Positions 8,698-18,483 of a stretch of 20,970 nt of DNA are shown here, one piece after another. How positions within the stretch are numbered: position 1 is the first letter of the stretch; each line of letters opens with the position of its first letter. A model generated the notes under the pieces. That model saw only the letters and a program-made list of their open reading frames with translations, did not search any database and was not told the origin of the DNA. Made by a program: the position numbers and the translations under genes. Source of the stretch: Kipferlia bialata (lineage: Eukaryota; Fornicata); NCBI GenBank assembly GCA_003568945.1, contig BDIP01000171.1:1-20970 (forward strand). The letters are read 5' to 3'.

Positions 8698-11667
8698 TCA
8701 GATAGCGTATCGATCAGTCCCACACCTGGGGTCACCAACTGTACTTGTATGTTGTAGGTACACTTCAGTTATAACTTGACACATGCATATGAGAGATGAG
8801 CCAGGATATCTGGATATCTGTCAACTGAAATCAGCACACTCTCTAATCAATGTATCTTATTGCCATTAGAAGTATTAAACAATGTACCTCAACTCTAGCC
8901 TATTGATGTCAATCTCCACCCTCCTCCTGGGCCATGGCAGTGCCTCCAGCTGGGACACGATGGACTCAAGGACAGGCTGATACCTGGATGTTAGTATTTA
9001 TGTATAGATATTAATAGGAACATGTATATATATATTTGATATATTAGTGGTAGTGCCTCCAGCTGGGACACGATGGACCCAAGGACAGATTGGTATCTAG
9101 GCATAAGTATAGAATGGTGTAAAGGACATATGTAATCACAATACAATGAAAACTTATATAGCAGTGCCTCCAACTGAATCACACCAAACCCAGGACAGGT
9201 TTGTATCCATACACTACCAACCATTCGTATAGTATCCAGATATACATGTATACTAAATACCTACATTTGTGTATATAATATATATATATATCCATACCTA
9301 ACTGGCATTGACAGCAGTGACACGTGCAGTCTGTCTGTGTCAAAGTAGGGTCTGGGGGTCAGATACATGTATATATACACACACATATATATATATGCCT
9401 TATAACACATAGTGACTGAATACAATGTATATGCAATAGTCTTAGCAGTCTGTCAATGTCAAAGTAAGGCCTGAGGATCAGATATACTAATACCGTATAT
9501 ATAGTAATATGTATACACGCAATGAAGTAGGGCCTGAGGATCAGCAGTATGACACAAGTAAATACATATACATTCACCAGTCCACTCTTTAGTGGTATAT
9601 CATTGATAATAGTGTATATCATATGTATCCACCTTATTGCCGATCCGTGACTGGGCAGGGTGTCCACCAACAGATCAGAGACGGAGGAGAGGACTGTCTT
9701 GACAGGGGTAGAGGCTATTTGTTAGAAGAGAATACAAAGGGAGAGAGAAAGAGAGAGAGGCATTGACAGAGAATGGGGAATAGAGCCTGGCCTACCTTGA
9801 GACTCGAGAACCAGATGAGCATACATACGTATATATATTAAAATAGGGAGAGAGAGAGAGAGAGAGAGAGAGACAACCTTGGGACTCGAGAACCAGGAAC
9901 ACTGTATCTGACTTGGCCTTGGTCGTCCCATCAGATTGTCTCTCTTCCCCTTTGTCATTGTCTTTGATGTTGTCGGATGACCCAGAGAACACCTGAAGTT
10001 AGGTAGTTTATGATTGACTATGTCGTGCTCTCTTCCCCTTTGTCATTGTCTTTGATCATCAGACATGCATGTTATCGGATGACCCAGAAAACACCTATGG
10101 TTGGATGGCCTACACCTATACATATGTATACACATGTATATACTGGGGTACAACCCATGATGTTGTCGGATGAACCAGAGAACACCTATGGTTGGAAGAC
10201 ATACTATAGTTGACCAGTTTGGGCCTCAAATACCAGACTGATGGATATCACGCAAGTGATTGAGTTTAGTTTTGGAATATCTACCTTCAGACTGGATGGA
10301 TGCCATAATGAATATATACATATAGTAGTATATGCAGAATTCATTAGTATCCATTATATACCTTAAGTCTGGCCGGATGTGGCTCAAATTTCATACTTAC
10401 TTGAAAAGTAATATACACGACAATAGTCTATATACCGATATTTACCAGTACCTTTAGTCTGGTAGGGTGTGCCTCAAATGTCATACTAATAGGTATCTCA
10501 TCGGACACACAGTCAGAGAGGGCATTGGCAAGGGCACTTGACTGATATCAGACATATACAGGATCAGACGAAGGCATTAGATGTATATATATCATGAAAA
10601 TATAGTGAATACACATACTCATGCAATTTGGTCTGTAATAACCCTATCGACGCGTCTGACAGGAAAGGGTGGGACATATGGAGGTATACTTCAAGTTATA
10701 TAATACATATTGCATCATATACCGTTCCCTTAGACAGCACAACCCACCTTAGCTGGGTCTGACAGGAACGGGTGGGAGATTTTACTATATAGGTATACAT
10801 CACATTATATACAACACAATACAATATATAAATACATAGTACATATGTATATACTATATATTGTATTCTGCACAATACACTTACCTTTGATGCATCTGAC
10901 AGGAATGGGTGGGAGAGGGACATGTGGAGGAAACCCTTCTGAATGGATGAGACACAGAGAAATGTATAATCAATGGACGGAGAAAGGCAGAGAGCCTCTG
11001 CCCATCATGAGCCCAGTATATCCAGAGTGGTTGGGTACAATGACATTTCGGTAGATAGAATGAGACAAAATGCATATACTTACTTATATACCTTCTCATG
11101 GACCAGTGAGACACAGTCCCCCTTCGCACCACCACTCAGCCTGGGGTTAGGTGCAAATAGATACATAGTCATACCTATGCATATGCATGTCAATATACTT
11201 GGAGAGAGAGAGAGAGAGAGACAGAGGGAAGAAGGAGACAGAGTCTCCCATTCGCATCAGCAGCCGGAATAATAAAATACCTAGACATATATAGGGGGAT
11301 GAATGCTGGAAAGGCCAACACACATATCCGAATATAGTATGAGTGCCTCCAATCTGCAAGGAGAGAGAGGAGGGGGGACGACAGGAATAGATATGAGTAA
11401 ACATACCTCTTTCTGACCTGTTTCAGGACACGACACCCCTCAGTGATGAGTTTCCTGAAAATTAGCATAAGGGTAAAGAAGAGAAGAGAGCTTCCTAACT
11501 ATTAGAGAGAGAGTGAGAGAGATAGAGAGAGCATTGTGAGGAGTTGCCTAGTAAGTAGCATTGGGGAAAGAAGGGAGAGAGATAGGGAGAGAGAGAGAGA
11601 GAGAAAGAGAGAGAGTGTGTGTGTCTCCATCCACTCTAAAAATGCATAAATACATATATATATGTGT

Positions 11668-11702
<35 letters not shown>

Positions 11703-11828
11703 CAATGTATCGAGTGCATACCTAACTCCAGCGTCTCCATCCACTATGGCACGCACATGGGACACCACCAGAGCATCACCCCCCTTCTCTCCCTCTCTCC
11801 CAAAACCACATGCACCACTGACACCCAT
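8698..11828 (-). CDS. USB1-type 2H phosphoesterase (U6 snRNA 3'-end processing), 10 exons, 240 aa
   Basis: Exons in transcript order: 11828-11722, 11454-11407, 11140-11092, 10938-10885, 10541-10452, 9992-9878, 9714-9633, 9351-9298, 8983-8888, 8725-8698. All phases match; the sum is 723 nt ending in TGA. Two HxS motifs mark the 2H fold: LHMSLS (His73, Ser75) and LHVSLL (His191, Ser193). Between them lie FEAHPTRLKVF (about 108-118), VFLVLES (147-153) and a helix before the second motif, the USB1 order of F.a..lkvf / tvFl.LEv / HvSLa. The chain ends LRCGTDRYAI, like the conserved C-terminal c..Gnk...i of USB1. USB1 trims the U6 snRNA oligo(U) tail in the nucleus; human USB1 is about 265 aa. A lysine/aspartate-rich insert (about 123-145) widens the spacing of the two motifs. 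ATG 11828 lies inside the first exon just after an acceptor-like GTTATAG, so a 5' leader intron is possible. ASCC1/AKAP7-type 2H proteins are the alternative. Confidence 0.72.
9049..9211 (-). repeat. Two acceptor-side echoes of USB1 exon 8983-8888
   Basis: About 9100-9049 reads YQSVLGSIVSQLEALPL, nearly the start of the exon (YQPVLESIVSQLEALPW), after TATGCCTAG. About 9211-9160 is more diverged (CTGTCCTGGGTTTGGTGTGA, then CAGTTGGAGGCACTG). Both lie upstream of the exon and lack its 3' half and donor. Confidence 0.9.
9445..9547 (-). repeat. Two acceptor-side echoes of the catalytic exon 9351-9298
   Basis: About 9480-9440 reads RPYFDIDRLLRLL after CCTCAG, and about 9547-9523 reads RPYF after CCTCAG. 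Both stop before, or lose, the HVS catalytic triplet of the parent exon (RPYFDTDRLHVSLL). Use of either acceptor would disrupt the second catalytic motif. Confidence 0.85.
9795..9822 (-). repeat. Donor-side echo of USB1 exon 9992-9878
   Basis: CTGGTTCTCGAGTCTCAAG|GTAGGCC repeats the exon end CTGGTTCTCGAGTCCCAAG|GTTGTC. The echo has the better donor. A long GA array (+ strand, about 9847-9873) separates it from the parent. Confidence 0.85.
10016..10190 (-). repeat. Acceptor-side and internal echoes of USB1 exon 9992-9878
   Basis: About 10188-10160 and 10096-10066 repeat the acceptor and first bases (TAG|GTGTTYTCTGG.TCATCC). About 10056-10022 repeats a more internal block of the same exon (AAAGACAATGACAAAGGGGA). 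The second and third lie next to each other with a small deletion between, so together they form a longer damaged copy. Confidence 0.85.
10268..10412 (-). repeat. Donor-side echoes of USB1 exon 10541-10452
   Basis: About 10412-10367 reads SMKFEPHPARLK then GTATAT, matching the exon end SMTFEAHPTRLK. A weaker copy at about 10305-10283 ends CATCCAGTCTGAAG|GTAGAT. Both keep the GT. Confidence 0.85.
10640..10795 (-). repeat. Two donor-side echoes of the first catalytic exon 10938-10885
   Basis: The exon ends TCAGATGCATCAAAG|GTAAGT. Copies at about 10790-10752 (SHPFLSDPAK then GTGGGT) and about 10683-10640 (SHPFLSDAS then GGTTAT) follow it. The second has lost a clean donor. Confidence 0.85.
11205..11280 (-). 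repeat. Acceptor-side echo of USB1 exon 11140-11092
   Basis: About 11265-11232 (GGCTGCTGATGCGAATGGGA and on) resembles the exon start GCTGAGTGGTGGTGCGAAGG. It is diverged and runs into a CT run on the sense strand. Confidence 0.55.
11577..11705 (-). repeat. Donor-side echo of the first USB1 exon plus (GA)n arrays
   Basis: GTGGATGGAGAC from the end of exon 11828-11722 recurs at about 11640-11620, flanked on the + strand by GA arrays at about 11577-11614 and 11671-11700. Confidence 0.65.
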
Positions 11829-12035
11829 ACTTGGCTGGTGACTGCCTATAACACACAACAAAGAGAGAGCAACTAAGCTTATCAGTGCGAAGGGGATAGA
11901 TCTAATAAACCCCCAATTTCAGAATATTCGGTGAGAAGAAAAACAGGATCTGGCCGTTGGACGAAGCTTGCTTCTTCTTCTGCGACCCACGCTGAGAAGT
12001 ACCAGTCGTTACAGAGTCACCTGATCACGTTCAAG
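11829..12035. promoter_or_regulatory. Divergent promoter region of the USB1-like gene and gene 4
   Basis: Only 207 bp separate the two start codons, so both promoters and leaders must lie here or in leader introns. The region holds a purine-rich segment (GAGAAGAAAAACAGG, near 11931) and CTTCTTCTTCTGCG (near 11972). No TATA-like or other known element is recognised. The - strand has an acceptor-like TTATAG at 11847 just before the USB1 start. Confidence 0.5.
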
Positions 12036-12565
12036 ATGCCTCTGTACGTTAATTGTCTTCGTAGTTCTTTTTCAATCACTGTGTTGGTGTATCCGGGCCA
12101 TACCGCGGTCACAAACTTCCATACTCCTTTCTCACTCACCCCCAATACCTGCAACCACTCTCTCACAGCAGGGTTGCCAGTGTAACGAGCTGCAGGCCAA
12201 CGGCTAACAACTACAGGTACCTGCAGTGGTGTGAGTGTGTGGGGTGTACATTTGGGTGTGTATAGGCAGGGAGAGAGTGAGTGACTGGATATATCGCTAT
12301 CTATGAGGAACCCTCACACTCTGTGTTACGATGCTCTCAACCGACTCTGTGTATCACTCCTAGCATGTTCTAGCGTACTGTAGTGGTTGTTTGGCAGCAC
12401 AAGCATGGGAGACGAAATCATTTCCTCTCTGTCAGATCTATCTCACTATATGGATTTCATATACTCTCTGCTAACGGAATCCTGTACTCTACCCAATGTA
12501 ACACTAGAGTTCTTGTTTAATCTCTAGGGATACACACACACTCTCTCTCTTTGTATATAGCAGTG

Positions 12566-12611
<46 letters not shown>

Positions 12612-15234
12612 TGTAATACACACTCTCTCCGTACAGTATCCTATATATGTGTATGTGTATATGTTCTACTCTAACACCCAGGGTGTACGTCCAGTTCAGG
12701 AGACCAGAGTACCCTCTGGAGGTTGGTAGATGTATGCATATGTATATGTATACACATTTGTGTTGTCCCTGCTGTGTCTTTGTTAATCTTCTCCCCCCCT
12801 CTCCCTGCCAGGCATCCCCCTCCACTCCCACCTCTGTGTTAAGCTCTAACCTTTCTTTCTCTCTATGTCTCTTCTCTCTCCCCTGGTATGTATATAGATA
12901 TACCATATTTCGTCTCTCCTGTCAGTCACTCCCCCTCCCTTCATTCTCCCTTCAGTCTCTCTGTCGCTCTACCTTCATGGATACATTTTTCGATCTCACT
13001 AGTTCAGTGTCTCCGTCTGTGCCCCGAATGTCTTCCTATTTGTATCTGAGACCATTTCTCTCTCCCTCTTACTCTATAGGTCTTGTCTCTGAGATGACCA
13101 CTGTGCTGGTCAGACCTACTCTCTCTCTCGCTCTCTCTCTATATCTCCCTATATAGCTATCTTACTCTGCAGGTCTTCTCCGAGATCACCACTGTACTCT
13201 ACAGACCTGAGGATGAGTCCGATGACCTACCCGAGACAAGCCTTATTGTGGACAAGGTCAAGGTGAGAGGGATGTATGTATGTGTGTGTACATATATAGA
13301 TAGATAGAGAGATATACCAGTATCATAGTGGACAAGGTCAAGGTGATGGGATGTCTATGAATACATATATGTGTAGGTATAGAGAGAGAGAGTGAGAGAG
13401 AGATACCAGTCTCATAGTGGACAAGGTCAAGGTGGGGGATACACTACCTACTCTAGACGCAAATGATAGTATATATATATGTGTATATGTATGTGTGTAT
13501 GCATATTGAGGATGAGTCCGATGATCTACGTGAGACGAGCTTAAGGTGAGAGATGTGTGTATATATACCATTTGTATGTAGAGAGAGAGGCTATGATGTA
13601 TACATTGTGGTAGAGTCGGAAGACAAGCCTTATTGGACAAGGTTAAGGTGAGACAAAGAGTTCACTATCTAAATATTGAGGGACTGTGATATAAGTCTAT
13701 ATCACTACAGCTCATAGCACTATTTCTCTCTCTCTCTCTCCCTCTACACCCTTTTTTCAGGCCCTCTGTAAGTCCTATGGCATGGCCCTTGTGGACATGA
13801 TCTCTCTTTCTCTCTCTCTCTCTCTTTCTCCCTCTACACCCTTATGTCAGGCTCTGTGCAAGTCCTATGGCATGACGCTTGTGGACAGGAGTGACCCAAC
13901 TAGGAGGACACCCGCTGCTGGGTGTATTCAGGTGTGTCGTATTCACACATAGTACTAGTATACTGTGCTAGTATGCTGTTTGTGTATATCTCTATCCGTA
14001 CTGATCCACTTATCCTTTCTTATCTGTCTATATGTCCATCTCTAACCCCCCAGATCCGCACCGGTCACCAGAAGCTGGTGCCCTCGGCAATCGGCAGGTA
14101 CGGCATATGTATATCTATGTATATACATATATATGTCCTATACCCCATAATGTCTTCCTCTACCCTCTATATCCTCCTACACCCTTACTTCAGGATGCCC
14201 TTCCTGGACAACGTGTCAGATGACAAGCTGTGGGACATTATGGTTAGGTATGTATACATTTCCACTCATACATACATATGTATGGGTACCACGCTCTGGG
14301 GCATTATGGCCAGGGATTGGGATATGTACATAATTGTCGCCATCTCCCTATAACATTCTCTCTCTCTCTCTCTCTCTGTGTCTGTCTGTCTCTCTCCCCC
14401 CCTAGCCCCTTATTCTAGGCACCAGGACTGGCTGGATGACAACAGACTGGACAGAAAGGCAGTCATTGCACCCATGACCAAGTACAGCATAGTGACACCG
14501 GAGAAGCTACAGGTATATATATGGTATATCTCTCCCTCAACACCCGTAACCCCAGGCCCTTCAGAACACTCTCAAGAGCAACTCCCGCAAGAAGTTCTCC
14601 TGTCTGTATGACGAGAACACCACAATGTTCGAGGTCATCATCATCGCATGGGTCAAGCCAGGTATATAAACTCCATGTATATATATACGTCACTCAGTAT
14701 ACTATGTATATTGTTACTATTCAATTCTATGTATGTATTAGTGTAACACAGTTCGAGGTCATCATCATCGCATGGGTCACGCCAGGTGAGTAATTTTGGG
14801 TGTTTTGTGTATTATTGTGTATTATGATGTATTATTGTGTATTATGATGTATTTGTACTATGATGCTCCTGTCCCAGTACCCCTTCTCTCTCTCTCTCTC
14901 CATATATACATGTATATATACATGGATACGTATATATGTGTATGTATCTCACCCCAAGATGCCCCTGTCCCCAGACCCATGCTCTCTCTCTCTCTCTCTA
15001 TGTCTCTATCTATCTATCTATCTATCTATATATGCCTTACCCCAAGATGCCCCTGTCCCCAGACCCATGCCCACCAGGCCCCTCAGTGACAGGTATGTAT
15101 ACTTCTGTATGTTTTATATGTATTAATATATATATGTGTGTATCAGTATGTGTGGGGGCAGCTGTCTCTCTCTCTCTCTCTCTCTTTGGGCCCATGCCCA
15201 CAAGACCCCTCAGTGACAGGTATATATTGATGAA

Positions 15235-15283
<49 letters not shown>

Positions 15284-16014
15284 ATATGGGGGCAGCTCTC
15301 TCTCTCTCTAAACCCATGCTCCTCAGGCCCCTCAGTGAGTCTCTGCAATATCCTCTACACCTTCTACACCCCTTATTCACCCCAGACTGCAGCAGAAGGC
15401 AGATGCAGCCAGAAGAGCCGAGGAGGAGGAGTCAGGTATATTCACTAAATGATATACATTCATATATATATTTATATGTATATATACAGAAAGAGAGAAT
15501 GTGGCTAGACGTGCCGAGGAGGAGGAGTCAGGTATATCGATCTATATCTGTGTTTGTATATATAGATAGATAGATAAACAGAGATATAGACTTAAGACGT
15601 GTCGAAGAGGAGTCAGGTGGTAATGTAGTCTAGTCCCCCTCAAGTTCTCTATGTGTCCAATTGTGTGTCATATTCTACATTATCTCCCTAACCCCCCAGG
15701 GGATGAGTCCGAGACTGAGCTGAGTGACTGTCTGTCTATGTCTAACCCTCTCTCTCTCTTTCTCTCTCTCTATATACATACATATATTACATATATATAT
15801 CCGTGTCTTACCTCAGAGTCTGACTCTGGGACTGAGCTGAGTGAGACCATAGAGGGACCACCCCCTCTGTCAAGGTATTTATATATATATATACTATATA
15901 TATATACTATATATAGTGGATATAGAAGTAGAGAGAGGGAGAGAGGGAGAGAGTAGTGAGCTGAGTGACACGATGGAGGGATCACCCCCTCTCTCAAGGT
16001 ATATGTGTATATAA

Positions 16015-16053
<39 letters not shown>

Positions 16054-17161
16054 CCATATCCCACCCCAGACAAGAGGCCCAGGAGCTGTCCCCCAAGGAG
16101 AAGGAGGAGAGGAGGGTATGCATACTACTTCTATATACTACCATACTGTACAATATAGTATATGTATATGTATGTGTATATATATAATATGTATACTCAG
16201 GACCTGTCCCCCAAGGAGAAGGAGGAGAGGAGGGTATGTATATCTGGTGTTCAGAGACATTATTGGATACTTGTGTATGTATATTGATTTATAGCATCAC
16301 CCCCAGGCCCTATTTTATGTACATATTGATATATATACTATTATATGTACATATAGATGTATACTATCCATGCCTCACCCCAGGCCCTGAGGAAGGCCAG
16401 GAACGCCCAGCAGAGGAGGCACCAGAGGTATAGATACATATATGGATAGATGTTTAAATGGTATTGGTGTACAGGATATATATATATATATATATAAAGG
16501 AGTGTCAGGAACGCCCAGCAGAGGAGGCACCAGAGGTGTGGATACACATACCTACATATATACATACACATGCAGAATGATAATCGAGTGGGGCAACTTG
16601 AGTGTATGTCTTCCTCTGCACCCTTTTCTCTCTCCCTCTACCCCCTTATTATCAGATACCTCATCAAGCGGCTGAAGGAGAAGCGGGCCGAGAAGCTCGT
16701 GAAGGAGAGAGAGAGAAAGGAGAAGGAGCAGGAGGAGAGGGAGAGAGAGAGAAGCGCCCAGAAGGAGACACCTGCCGCTGCACCTGAGAGGAGAACAAGG
16801 TATATCGCTTTCACTATCTATTTTATACTAGTATATGTATTTTCTCCCTAGTATATACATCTCATGTACAGGAGGCAGAGGGAGAGAGAGGAGAGGGAGA
16901 GCGGGTCCTCTGGGTCCACCCCTGTGGCACCCGGGGCAAGGAGGAGACCAGAGCCAGCTAGGTTGGTGTATTAGTATTTACTATACTATATTGAATTATT
17001 ACATATATCAGTGTATGTATATATGATACCCCTGTGGCACCTGGGGCTAGGAGGAGACCAGAGCCTGCTAGTTATAAACTATATAAATTAATATTTCTAT
17101 ATATATACAAATATATATATATGTATATATGTGTGTGAGGCAGCTGTTTATGACTCTTCTG

Positions 17162-17201
<40 letters not shown>

Positions 17202-18421
17202 AGCCCCTTATTTCAGTAGCCGTCTGTCAAGGGAGGCCAGAGAGGCAAAGAGGGCCATCCAGAAGGAGAAGGTATAATATATATGTAATAGTATATAGTA
17301 TATAGTGTATAATTAGTACATTTATGTGGATAGTCTATCTATGCTGAATGAAAGAGGCAAAGAGGGCCATCCAGAAGGAGAAGGTACTCTCAATGCGTTA
17401 TATATTTCTATATGTATATGGATAGTCTATATATACTGGGAAAGAGGGCCATCCAGAAGGAGAAGGTACCCATGCTATATATAAGTATGAACTCATGTAT
17501 ATATGTATATACATATGATATGTTCGTGCTCATCTGCAGGAGAGACAGCGCTATGAGCAGGCCAGGCTGCAGAAGATGCAGAGGGAGAAGGCAGCTAAGG
17601 TATATTTAATATACACAAGTAGATATATATATAGAGAGAGAGAGAGAAAGAGAGGCTGCAGAAGATGCAGAGGGAGAAGGCAGCCAAGGTATTGTATGTA
17701 GACATTCACATGTATTGTATTCTATATATATATAGAAGTAGAGAGAGAGAGGCTGCAGAAGATGCAGAGGGAGAAGGCAGCCAAGGTATATTTGTATATA
17801 TATGTATATATATGTGTATATATATATTGAGAGAGAGAGAGGCGGCAGAAGATGCAGAGGGAGAAGGCAGCAAAGGTATATGGGTATATATGAGTATATA
17901 TATAGATATAGAGAGAGAGAGAGAGAGAGGCTTGCCAGACTGCAGAGGGAGAAGGCAGCCAAGGTATACATACAATACACGTACATATGTACACGTATAT
18001 ATGTATATATATTTATATATTTAGAGAGAGAGAGGGGGGGTTCAGAAGATGCAGTGGGAGAAGGGAGCTAAGGTATCATAGATACTCTACAGTTCAGTAA
18101 CTATTACGCATACATGTAGTAATCTCTATATAGTACTATATATCTCTTTTTACCTTCTTACCCTTTAGGAGAAGGCCGAGTCTAGATCACTTCACTGGCC
18201 CAGTCTAGATCACTTCATATGTTATAATATACTGTATTGATGCGCACTATGTGTTATTATATACTGTATATATATCCTAACCTATAGGAGAAGGCCCAGG
18301 CCCAGGCCCAGGCTCAGCCATCTGGAGGGGCAGCGTCAATCACACAGGTAGGGGTGTATATATAGAGAGAGAAGCGGATGACGTAGATAGTTGTATGTAC
18401 TCACCCCAAGTCATTGGAGCA

Positions 18422-18483
<62 letters not shown>

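Noticed and set aside
11931-12185. Continuous + strand ORF as a small gene
   Set aside because: It has no ATG at its start and mostly covers the leader, first coding exon and intron 1 of gene 4.
15700-15729. A separate exon reading DESETELSD in gene 4
   Set aside because: It has no clear donor, joining it to exon 15817 gives a stop, and it is similar to the start of that exon. Read as an acceptor-side echo.
17540-18072. CRISPR-like repeat-spacer array
   Set aside because: The repeats are copies of a coding exon end and the spacers are TA/GA microsatellite. The window is eukaryotic.
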